Below, in pieces: positions 1-5,391 of a DNA stretch of 6,798 nt; within the stretch, counting starts at the first letter, position 1, and each line of letters starts with the position of its first letter. A model generated the notes under the pieces. The model saw nothing but the letters and a program-made list of their open reading frames with translations, was not told where the DNA came from and did no database searches. The DNA comes from Chitinophagales bacterium (lineage in GTDB: Bacteria; Bacteroidota; Bacteroidia; Chitinophagales; CAIODY01): the NCBI GenBank assembly GCA_023251415.1, contig JAHEYX010000012.1, positions 12,663 through 19,460 of the forward strand. The letters run 5' to 3'. The translations under genes were made by a program, and so were the position numbers.

Positions 1-107
1 GTAAGCGTACCTTATTGTTTAAAAGAGTTCTAATAAATTGTTATCAAAATAATTGTTCCTTGAAGGCAAGGGCAATCAAGTCTTCAAAATCGATCATTGA
101 TTGAATA

Positions 108-125
108 ATTACCTACACGGGTAAT
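108..125 (-). terminator. Possible weak hairpin after thiG
   Basis: Two bases after the thiG stop codon, the 6-base arms ATTACC and GGTAAT flank a 6-base loop. On the thiG strand this reads ATTACC-CGTGTA-GGTAAT. The stem is short and A+T-rich, and no clear run of T follows, so it is at best a weak end-of-transcript or RNA-protecting structure. Elsewhere in bases 1-127 only very short open frames are present on either strand. Confidence 0.2.
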
Positions 126-127
126 GC

Positions 128-895
128 TTAACCTAAAAAAGCCGTTAATGGGCTCGAGGCATGTGCAGCAGTTGAAACAGCTCCGAGTTTAGCCAAATAA
201 GCCATTCTGCCTGCTTCAACAGCAAGTTTAAAGGCAGCTGCCATTTGTACCGAATCGCCGGCAACAGCAATGGCAGTATTTACCAAAACAGCGGCAGCAC
301 CCATTTCTAAAGCTTCGGCTGCATGCGAAGGAGCACCTAAACCGGCATCAACAATAACCGGAATAGTGGCTTGTTCAATAATGATGGATAACATGCTTTT
401 CATTTGAAGACCGGCATTACTGCCAATAGGAGCAGCAAGTGGCATTACAGCGGCTACACCTACATCGGCTAAACGTTTGCATAATACGGGATCAGCATGT
501 ATATAGGGCAAAACAATAAAGCCTTTTTTAACCAAAAGTTCAGCGGCTTTTAAAGTTTCAATGGGATCGGGCATTAAGTAACGAGGATCGGGATGAATTT
601 CTAATTTAAGCCAGTTGGTTTGTAGGGCTTCGCGCGCCAATTCAGCCACAAATACTGCTTCTTCAGCCGTGCGAACACCGGACGTATTGGGCAATAAATT
701 TATTCCGGGTAATTGTATATGGTTAATCAACTGGTCGGAATGCTGTTTCAAATCAACGCGTTTCAAAGCAACGGTTACCAATTCGGAACCGGAAGCTTGA
801 ATACTTTCTTGCATTTCTTTATTTGAGCGAAATTTGCCGGTCCCTAAAAATAGGCGTGATTGAAAGGATTGACCTGCTATTAGTAATGAATCCAT
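128..895 (-). CDS. thiG: Thiazole synthase ThiG
   Basis: ThiG builds the thiazole phosphate half of thiamine in the cytoplasm from 1-deoxy-D-xylulose 5-phosphate, dehydroglycine and sulfur carried by ThiS thiocarboxylate. The 255-residue protein has the usual family length and covers the whole (beta/alpha)8 fold. Visible family blocks are FLGTGKF (residues 16-22), LPNTSGV (68-74), WLKLEIHPD (95-103), PYIHADP (130-136), AVMPLAAPIGSN (149-160) and PVIVDAGLGAPSHAAEALE (from 179). Lys97 matches the lysine that forms the Schiff base with the sugar phosphate. Glu99 and Asp183 match the acid residues described for the Bacillus enzyme (E98 and D182, an offset of one). The ATG start lies 3 bases after the thiE stop, so the two genes are almost certainly co-transcribed and possibly translationally coupled. 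The partners ThiS, ThiF and ThiH are not in the window. Nothing suggests damage to the gene. Confidence 0.97.
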   Translation of the reverse strand: MDSLLIAGQSFQSRLFLGTGKFRSNKEMQESIQASGSELVTVALKRVDLKQHSDQLINHIQLPGINLLPNTSGVRTAEEAVFVAELAREALQTNWLKLEIHPDPRYLMPDPIETLKAAELLVKKGFIVLPYIHADPVLCKRLADVGVAAVMPLAAPIGSNAGLQMKSMLSIIIEQATIPVIVDAGLGAPSHAAEALEMGAAAVLVNTAIAVAGDSVQMAAAFKLAVEAGRMAYLAKLGAVSTAAHASSPLTAFLG

Positions 896-898
896 GTG

Positions 899-1549
899 TT
901 AAAAATAGGCGTTGGGTAAGGCTTTTAAAAAATCAGTGGTAGCTGTTGCACCTGAATCAGCCTTTGCCAAAGCAGCTGATAATGCAATCCCTTTTGCTCC
1001 AATTTCCAGCAACAAAGGTACATCATTGAATTGAATTCCACCGATAACTACCAATGGAAATTCAATTTGTTCGACTTTTAGTGTATTGAACAACTGTTGT
1101 AGACGTTCATAGCCGATGATTGGATTTAATTGTGATTTGGTTGCAGTATAGTGTAAAGGACCGATACCTGAATAATCAGCTCCATCGGCAATTGCCTTTT
1201 TGATATGCGAAAGGTGATTGGAGGAGGTTCCGATTATTTTATCATCACCCAGTATTTTTCGAGCTGCCGGAACCGACAAATCAGTTTGTCCAACATGCAC
1301 CCCGTCGGCATCTAATTGTAATGCCAAATCAACATCGTCATTAATGATAAATGTAGCTTGGTAGGCTTTACAAAGTGCTTGCAATTGTTTTGCAAGTTGC
1401 TTTTTAATTGCGTTATCATTTAATTTATCGCGGTATTGAATCCAACGTAAACCGGATTGTAATAATAATTCAATCTGCTGATAATAGGCAGTTTGTGGAG
1501 TAGGTTGAAAAGTAATGTATTGAAGAGTAGCAATGCGTTTGGCCGACAT
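899..1549 (-). CDS. thiE: Thiamine phosphate synthase ThiE
   Basis: ThiE joins hydroxymethylpyrimidine diphosphate to thiazole phosphate, releasing pyrophosphate and giving thiamine phosphate, directly downstream of the ThiG product. The TIM-barrel markers are all present (216-residue numbering): Q38-x-R40-x-K42, IINDDVDLA (68-76), ADGVHVGQTD (81-90) and GADYSGIGPLHYTATK (123-138), then VVIGGI in the late phosphate-binding loop. Asp71 and Asp90 have the same spacing of 19 as the two Mg-binding aspartates of the Bacillus enzyme (D93 and D112). The frame can be opened further upstream only through a TTG at 1570. I chose the ATG at 1549 because it leaves eight residues before the conserved TLQYIT strand, and because a perfect TACCTTTG promoter box covers the TTG. 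The adjacent thiG supports the call. No TPP riboswitch is possible in the 29 bases between this start and the upstream gene. Confidence 0.95.
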   Translation of the reverse strand: MSAKRIATLQYITFQPTPQTAYYQQIELLLQSGLRWIQYRDKLNDNAIKKQLAKQLQALCKAYQATFIINDDVDLALQLDADGVHVGQTDLSVPAARKILGDDKIIGTSSNHLSHIKKAIADGADYSGIGPLHYTATKSQLNPIIGYERLQQLFNTLKVEQIEFPLVVIGGIQFNDVPLLLEIGAKGIALSAALAKADSGATATTDFLKALPNAYF

Positions 1550-1567
1550 GTGGATACGATTGAACCA

Positions 1568-1575
1568 CAAAGGTA
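1568..1575 (-). promoter_or_regulatory. Bacteroidota -7 box for thiE-thiG
   Basis: On the minus strand these bases read TACCTTTG, an exact match to the TAnnTTTG -7 element of Bacteroidota promoters. Transcription would start around 1560-1562, about a dozen bases ahead of the thiE ATG at 1549, a typical short leader. I see no good TTTG -33 element at the expected distance inside the end of the upstream gene, so the promoter rests on the -7 box and its position. Confidence 0.5.
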
Positions 1576-1578
1576 CAA

Positions 1579-1959
1579 TTAATTTGGACCGACGCTTGGA
1601 TTGCCCGGTTTTACAAATGGGGTAATCACATTTACATTATCCGGTAATTCTATTTTCATTAAATACATTCCGGTAGGTAATTGATTCACAAATAAACGAG
1701 TAGAGCCGGTGGTAAAGGAGGTGCGCATAATCACGCGACCTAACATATCATAAATTAAAACGGATTTTTGAGCATCTTTATACACATCATCTACCTTTAC
1801 TTCTACAAAATCACGAACCGGGTTAGGATAAATAATAACCGGACTGCCCGAAGCACCATTAAACGTTTTATCGGTTAAATGAGGTGTAACCTGCGAAAAT
1901 GCAGCATTTCCGATGCCCATTAGCACGAATAAAAGTAATATGGCAGTAATTTTTTTCAT
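1579..1959 (-). CDS. Small secreted protein with T9SS type A sorting domain
   Basis: This 126-residue protein is little more than a signal peptide joined to a type IX secretion sorting domain. Residues 1-22 form a signal peptide (MKK, then a hydrophobic core to about residue 17, and a probable cut at FS|Q). About 18 residues of linker follow. The Por-secretion C-terminal domain runs from about residue 41: IIYPNPV (42-48), VLIYDMLGRVI (67-77) and LPTGMYLMKIEL (94-105), the classic beta-strand order. It ends FVK at 115-117, then has an extra Pro/Gly/Asn tail of nine residues, where most such domains stop within a few residues of that strand. Such domains normally carry a large cargo through the outer membrane; here there is essentially none. 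It is divergent from the ftsE-like gene and lies 29 bases upstream of the thiE ATG on the same strand. Specific function is unknown. The gene start is a clear ATG. Confidence 0.85.
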   Translation of the reverse strand: MKKITAILLLFVLMGIGNAAFSQVTPHLTDKTFNGASGSPVIIYPNPVRDFVEVKVDDVYKDAQKSVLIYDMLGRVIMRTSFTTGSTRLFVNQLPTGMYLMKIELPDNVNVITPFVKPGNPSVGPN

Positions 1960-1969
1960 TTTGCTAACA

Positions 1970-2001
1970 CTAAAGTAGACATTAAATAGACAAAAAGCAA
2001 T
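1970..2001 (-). promoter_or_regulatory. Possible promoter of the T9SS-sorted gene
   Basis: On the minus strand ATTG is followed after 20 bases by TACTTTAG. This fits the Bacteroidota layout TTG-N(17-23)-TAnnTTTG with one mismatch in the -7 box. The box ends 10 bases before the ATG at 1959, so the leader would be very short. Confidence 0.3.
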
Positions 2002-2043
2002 CTTTTGTTAAAATAAATTTTCAATTACTTTTTTAATTCGGGG

Positions 2044-2051
2044 TATCTTTG
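2044..2051 (+). promoter_or_regulatory. Bacteroidota -7 box for the ftsE-like gene
   Basis: TATCTTTG is an exact match to the TAnnTTTG -7 element and lies 19 bases before the ATG at 2071, giving an expected leader of about a dozen bases. The A+T-rich stretch upstream has no clean TTTG at -33. There is no Shine-Dalgarno sequence before the ATG (tccaagaaat), which is normal in this phylum. Confidence 0.55.
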
Positions 2052-2070
2052 TACTAAATCTCCAAGAAAT

Positions 2071-2838
2071 ATGATTATTCAACTCAATCACGTTGCTATT
2101 TATCAGAGTAAAGCCGCCATATTAAACGATGTGCATTTTAGCATGGATAAAGGTGAATTTGTTTATTTAATTGGAAAAACCGGTGCCGGTAAAAGTAGTT
2201 TACTTAAAACCTTGTATGGGGATTTACCATTGGTTCAAGGTTCAGGAACGGTTTGTGGGTTTGATTTAAAAGCAATTACTTGGAAGAATGTACCTTTCTT
2301 GCGTCGTAAATTGGGTATAGTTTTCCAGGATTTTCAATTGTTGACCGATCGTAATGTACACGACAACTTAACCTTTGCTTTAGAGGCAATTGGTTGGAGT
2401 GATAAAAAGAAAATTGATGCCCGTATTCAAGAAGTGTTGGATTTGGTAGGCATTAAAACCAAAGGATTTAAAATGCCTTATGAGCTTTCAGGCGGCGAAC
2501 AGCAGCGTGTGGTAATTGCACGAGCATTGTTAAATCATCCTGAATTAGTTTTAGCTGATGAACCTACCGGAAATTTAGATCCCGAAACCAGTGATGAAAT
2601 TATTCAATTATTAATGCGTATTGCAAAAGAGTCGAATACTGCTATGTTGATAGCTACGCACGATTATATGATTATGCAAAAATTTCCTTCACGAACCATT
2701 AAATGTGAAAGTGGAAAAGTGGTTGATGCATCGGGCGATGTGGCGCACAGTTTCACCACATTCCCGCAAGAACAAGGCAGTGTAGAATCGGTAAAAACAC
2801 CAACAGCAAGTGATGCAGCGGATTTTGACCGTTTATGA
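2071..2838 (+). CDS. ftsE: FtsE-like ABC transporter ATP-binding protein
   Basis: This is a cytoplasmic ABC ATPase of the FtsE/LolD/MacB group, which drives membrane partners that act on the envelope rather than solute import. All nucleotide-binding motifs are intact: Walker A GKTGAGKS (35-42), Q-loop VFQDFQLL (84-91, Q86), signature LSGGEQQR (139-146), Walker B LVLADE (159-164) with Glu164 as catalytic base, D-loop NLD (168-170) and H-loop His197. The phrase FPSRTIKCESGKV is typical of the FtsE end. Beyond it the protein carries about 36 extra residues (220-255), polar, rich in Ser/Thr/Val/Asp and probably disordered, making it longer than the usual 220-230. No FtsX-like membrane gene adjoins it; in Bacteroidota ftsE and ftsX are commonly unlinked. 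Automatic annotation often labels such proteins as phosphonate transporter ATPases, and nothing here supports that. Its stop overlaps the convergent gmhA gene by 6 bases. The ABC ATPase call is certain; the FtsE assignment is likely. Confidence 0.88.
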   Translation: MIIQLNHVAIYQSKAAILNDVHFSMDKGEFVYLIGKTGAGKSSLLKTLYGDLPLVQGSGTVCGFDLKAITWKNVPFLRRKLGIVFQDFQLLTDRNVHDNLTFALEAIGWSDKKKIDARIQEVLDLVGIKTKGFKMPYELSGGEQQRVVIARALLNHPELVLADEPTGNLDPETSDEIIQLLMRIAKESNTAMLIATHDYMIMQKFPSRTIKCESGKVVDASGDVAHSFTTFPQEQGSVESVKTPTASDAADFDRL

Positions 2839-3417
2839 TGCAGTTCCGAACATGCGCTCTTCGACCAATTGACAAATAATATGACCCAATAAAATATGGG
2901 ATTCTTGAATGCGTGGAGTGTCAGTTGAAGGAACATTCAACAAATGTTTGCACAAATCTTTCATTTTTCCACCACCTGCACCGGTCATACCTATTGTTAT
3001 CATTCCTTTAGCATTAGCAACTTCTAAGGCTTTTACCACATTCTTTGAATTTCCGGATGTTGAAATACCAACCAAAACATCCCCTTTGCGACCACAACCT
3101 TCTAGCATTCTACTGTAAACCACATCATAGCTGTAATCATTGGCTACCGCTGTCATGTAAGAGGAATTAACGTGTAAGGCTTCAGCATATAAGGGTGGAC
3201 GGTCTACATAAAAGCGACCGCTTAATTCGGCAGCAATGTGTTGTGCATCGGCAGCGCTTCCGCCATTACCGCAAAACAAAACCTTACCGCCATTTTGCAA
3301 ACAGTCGATTAAATCATCCGTAATGTGTTCAATGGTATTTAAAATAAAAGGTTCGGCTAATAATTGATGTTTTACATCGATAGAAGCTTGTATGATGGAT
3401 TCGATTTTGGTTTTCAT
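2833..3417 (-). CDS. gmhA: Sedoheptulose 7-phosphate isomerase GmhA
   Basis: GmhA converts D-sedoheptulose 7-phosphate to D-glycero-D-manno-heptose 7-phosphate, the first step toward activated heptose for lipopolysaccharide, capsule or glycoprotein sugars. The 194-residue protein is a full-length single SIS domain: a helical N-terminus, VLFCGNGGSAADAQHIAAEL (46-65), GISTSGNSKNVV (117-128), and a C-terminal helix starting IQESHILLGHIICQL (170-184). His60, Glu64, Gln171 and His179 match the zinc and catalytic set of the E. coli enzyme (H61, E65, Q172, H180, a constant offset of one), which separates it from other SIS-domain sugar isomerases. A heptose-7-phosphate-type GHMP kinase lies about 850 bases upstream on the same strand, supporting the pathway. 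The stop codon lies inside the convergent ftsE-like gene. A one-mismatch promoter box and a palindrome lie in its leader. Confidence 0.93.
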   Translation of the reverse strand: MKTKIESIIQASIDVKHQLLAEPFILNTIEHITDDLIDCLQNGGKVLFCGNGGSAADAQHIAAELSGRFYVDRPPLYAEALHVNSSYMTAVANDYSYDVVYSRMLEGCGRKGDVLVGISTSGNSKNVVKALEVANAKGMITIGMTGAGGGKMKDLCKHLLNVPSTDTPRIQESHILLGHIICQLVEERMFGTAS

Positions 3418-3442
3418 AGTGAATAGCGTAACAAAAAGGATT

Positions 3443-3457
3443 AAATGAAGTTCATTT
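3443..3457. promoter_or_regulatory. Operator-like palindrome in the gmhA leader
   Basis: AAATGAA-G-TTCATTT is a perfect 7+7 inverted repeat around one base. It overlaps a second inverted repeat, GTTCA-TTTT-TGAAC (3450-3463), so the core alternates TGAA, TTCA, TGAA. It lies 26-40 bases upstream of the gmhA ATG, at or just after the predicted transcription start. A repressor site or small RNA hairpin is possible; no family of regulator can be named. Confidence 0.3.
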
Positions 3458-3467
3458 TTGAACGGGA

Positions 3468-3494
3468 TAAAGATAAATTAATTTCATCGCACAA
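3468..3494 (-). promoter_or_regulatory. Possible gmhA promoter
   Basis: On the minus strand TTG (3494-3492) is followed after 16 bases by TATCTTTA (3475-3468). This is one mismatch from TAnnTTTG, with a spacer one base shorter than the usual range. Transcription would begin near 3461 and give a leader of about 45 bases that contains the palindrome at 3443-3457. Confidence 0.3.
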
Positions 3495-3571
3495 GAAATG
3501 AAACCACACATTATCCATGGAAAAAGTTAATTCTTGTTATTTTCGTTGCGCAAAAAACATTATAGCAATAC

Positions 3572-4246
3572 ATGAAAAAATGGATACTCTTATTAATAGC
3601 AATTGGTAGCTTTCTGTCCACCCAAGCCCAATACAATAGGCATTCCAGTACAGGAAAGCATATTGCCGTTGATTCCTTAAAATATAATGAAGGGTCACGT
3701 TCAGCGTCGCCTGAAATGCATTTTTTGATTAGTGGCGGTTACGGCTATTTGTTTTTAGGTCAATACATGCAATTCACGAATCCGAATGCTACGGTTAGCC
3801 CAAAAGTACTGGGACCAATTTATTTTAAAGCAGCCATACAACCCAATACTAAAAGTAGTATTGGTGTTTCTGTAGCCTATGCGACAGCTTATCGGAATGA
3901 AGTCTATCGACCTCGTAATTCCTCGACACCAATCACAACTACCCATCGTTTTACCGCATTAAGCGTGCTGTTGCGTTATAACCAACATTTGAGAGGAACA
4001 GAAAAATTGGACCCGTATTTTGGATTTGGAGTAGGTTGGGGAAACCGTTGGAATACCTACAATCCAAGCGTGAATGTTCATCCCGGCCGTGGTTCGAACA
4101 TGAATCCGTTGAATGGTATTAATATACCTTTTGGTGCAGAAATTACATTAGGTGCTGCTTATTATTTTCTGCCTCATTTTGCCGTTTATGGAGAAGCAGG
4201 CATTGCAAAATCACCAATACAAGTAGGGTTGTGTTATAAACTGTAA
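3572..4246 (+). CDS. Secreted, probable outer-membrane beta-barrel protein
   Basis: No specific function is recognised. The 224-residue protein starts with a clean signal peptide (MKKWILLLIAIGSFLSTQAQ, probable cut around residue 19 or 20). About 30 polar residues follow, then alternating hydrophobic and polar segments rich in aromatic and Gly residues that look like barrel strands: HFLISGGYGYLFLGQY, SSIGVSVAYATAY, FTALSVLLRYNQHL, LDPYFGFGVGWGNRW, IPFGAEITLGAAYYFL, FAVYGEAGIA and IQVGLCYKL. Ending the chain on a strand with a hydrophobic last residue fits a barrel-assembly signal. The size suits an eight-strand barrel of the general OmpW/OmpA-barrel type common in Bacteroidota. There is no T9SS sorting domain, so the outer membrane is the likely location. 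It has no same-strand neighbours and sits between two heptose-pathway genes on the other strand. I find no convincing promoter; TATTTTCG at 3538-3545 is a weak candidate. Confidence 0.75.
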   Translation: MKKWILLLIAIGSFLSTQAQYNRHSSTGKHIAVDSLKYNEGSRSASPEMHFLISGGYGYLFLGQYMQFTNPNATVSPKVLGPIYFKAAIQPNTKSSIGVSVAYATAYRNEVYRPRNSSTPITTTHRFTALSVLLRYNQHLRGTEKLDPYFGFGVGWGNRWNTYNPSVNVHPGRGSNMNPLNGINIPFGAEITLGAAYYFLPHFAVYGEAGIAKSPIQVGLCYKL

Positions 4247-4262
4247 CGTTTAAGTTGATTTA

Positions 4263-5279
4263 TTAAGATGTCCAGCTTCTTACGCCTTGTTCGGTAAATT
4301 CATAGCGACGAAACTCTCCGCCGAAATCTTGTAAGGCTTTAATGACCTGGAAACGTGAATTATTCGGGCAATAGAATAACATAAAACCACCACCACCGGC
4401 TCCACTTATTTTACCACCGGTAGCGCCGTTTTTTAAGGCAGTTTCGTAAAGGTTATCTATCAAGGGATTGCTTATTTCATTGGCCATTTGCTTTTTGTAT
4501 TGCCAACCGAAATCCAAAATTTCACCGATATTATTCAGTTGTCCGCGTAGCAAAGCTTCTTTCATCATCACACTTTGCTCTTTCAATTTGTGCATCGCTT
4601 CGATTGATTTTTCGCTTTTTGCATTGACATTCTTTTGTTGCGCATCAATAATAGCGGCGCTCAAACGACTGGTGCCGGTATAATAGAGTAGTAAATTGTT
4701 TTGTAATTCATCTAAATAGCGCGTTTTAATACGCAAGGGATTGACAATTACTTTTTCATCGGCATAAAATTCCATAAAATTAACGCCTCCAAACGTTGCC
4801 GCATATTGATCTTGACGACCGCCGGCCATTTTCAATTCTTGACGTTCAATTTCATACGCAATGCGTGCCATATCATATTCGCCCCAAGGCAGATTCAACC
4901 ATTCTTTGAAAGCGCCTAAAATGGCAACAACCAGGGTAGAAGAGGTGCCTAAGCCGCTACCGGCAGGTGCATCCACATACGTAGAAAGTTGAAATGATAA
5001 TGGTTTGCCGATTTCTTTGGCTACACGTTGATAAACGCCTTTTAACAAATCTAAGTGCCCGTCTAATACAATTTCAGCTTCATTTTTAAAGGCGCATTGT
5101 TCGTTTCTGTCGATCGATTCGAAGCGAATACTGCCATCACTTAAAGGGTCGATATGCGCATAGGCATATAAATTAATACTGGCATTTAAAATTGCACCGC
5201 CATAGAGGTCGGCATAAGGACTTACATCGGTACCGCCACCGGCAAGACCTAGACGTAAAGGAGCTTTACAACGTATCAT
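4263..5279 (-). CDS. hddA: GHMP kinase, D-glycero-D-manno-heptose 7-phosphate kinase type
   Basis: The predicted reaction is phosphorylation of D-glycero-D-manno-heptose 7-phosphate at C1 to the alpha-1,7-bisphosphate, the second step toward GDP-D,D-heptose. The 338-residue protein has the three GHMP motifs in order: APLRLGLAGGGTDV (6-19), the ATP loop PAGSGLGTSS (105-114) and the C-terminal GGKISGAGGGGFMLFY (288-303). GGRQDQYAATFGGVN (153-167) is also typical of the subgroup containing HddA, which shares the opening R-x-x-LAGGGTD with fucose kinases. Full length matches the family. The gmhA gene, on the same strand further on, makes the expected substrate and is the main reason to prefer heptose over another sugar. 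The following genes of that route (gmhB, hddC) are not in the window. The start is an ATG; one-mismatch -7 boxes precede it (5293-5300 is best) without a -33 match. The kinase family is certain, the substrate inferred. Confidence 0.85.
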   Translation of the reverse strand: MIRCKAPLRLGLAGGGTDVSPYADLYGGAILNASINLYAYAHIDPLSDGSIRFESIDRNEQCAFKNEAEIVLDGHLDLLKGVYQRVAKEIGKPLSFQLSTYVDAPAGSGLGTSSTLVVAILGAFKEWLNLPWGEYDMARIAYEIERQELKMAGGRQDQYAATFGGVNFMEFYADEKVIVNPLRIKTRYLDELQNNLLLYYTGTSRLSAAIIDAQQKNVNAKSEKSIEAMHKLKEQSVMMKEALLRGQLNNIGEILDFGWQYKKQMANEISNPLIDNLYETALKNGATGGKISGAGGGGFMLFYCPNNSRFQVIKALQDFGGEFRRYEFTEQGVRSWTS

Positions 5280-5342
5280 GGGGCTAAGATACTAAAACTA
5301 ATATTTTGTTTTAATTTTTGAAGATTTAAGTTAATTTAGGAG

Positions 5343-5372
5343 TTTGTATTCTACCACGTACCACTATTTTTT
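5343..5372 (+). promoter_or_regulatory. Possible promoter of the leucine-rich-repeat gene
   Basis: TTTG (5343-5346) is followed after 18 bases by TATTTTTT (5365-5372). This is a full -33 match and a -7 box with one mismatch (final T for G), at the correct Bacteroidota spacing. The predicted start is near 5379, about 12 bases before the ATG at 5392. Confidence 0.4.
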
Positions 5373-5388
5373 ACTTGCAATTACAAGT
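5373..5388. promoter_or_regulatory. Near-perfect palindrome before the leucine-rich-repeat gene
   Basis: ACTTG-c-AATT-a-CAAGT is a 16-base inverted repeat with one mismatched pair. It directly follows the candidate -7 box and ends three bases before the ATG, so it would cover the predicted transcription start and leader. It may be an operator, a small leader hairpin, or chance. Confidence 0.25.
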
Positions 5389-5391
5389 CCC

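Noticed and set aside
44..97. Minus-strand 17-codon frame starting MIDFEDLIALAF after thiG
   Set aside because: It resembles a plausible protein start, and I considered a degenerate beginning of another gene, but it meets a stop after 17 codons and no continuing frame follows. It is too short to support.
3..104. Plus-strand open frame from the left edge to a TGA at 102-104, possibly the tail of a convergent gene
   Set aside because: The 33 residues are Lys/Ser/Leu-rich with no recognisable motif. A gene tail cannot be excluded but nothing supports it.
615..800. Plus-strand open frame of 61 codons
   Set aside because: It lies wholly antisense to the conserved N-terminal half of thiG and is Cys/Ser/Arg-rich, as expected for a shadow frame.
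1550..1578. TPP riboswitch ahead of the thiamine genes
   Set aside because: Only 29 bases separate thiE from the upstream gene, far too short for the TPP-binding fold, and no conserved CUGAGA-type core is seen there.
1990..2008. ACAAAA / TTTTGT inverted repeat in the divergent spacer between the T9SS-sorted gene and the ftsE-like gene
   Set aside because: Six A/T-dominated pairs around a 7-base loop are expected by chance in such sequence.
2664..2936. Minus-strand open frame of 90 codons across the ftsE/gmhA junction
   Set aside because: It overlaps the ends of two well-supported genes in other frames and has no family features.
2909..3118. Plus-strand frame of 69 codons inside gmhA
   Set aside because: It is antisense to conserved SIS-domain sequence; its Pro/Ile/Thr-rich composition is the reverse reading of Gly/Asn/Ser-rich codons.
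3755..3946. Minus-strand frame of 63 codons inside the beta-barrel gene
   Set aside because: The plus-strand frame has a signal peptide and barrel pattern; the antisense frame has neither.
4468..4683. Plus-strand hydrophobic frame of 71 codons inside the GHMP kinase gene
   Set aside because: It is antisense to a charged helical part of the kinase; reading Lys/Glu-rich codons backwards gives Phe/Leu/Ser-rich sequence that mimics a membrane protein.
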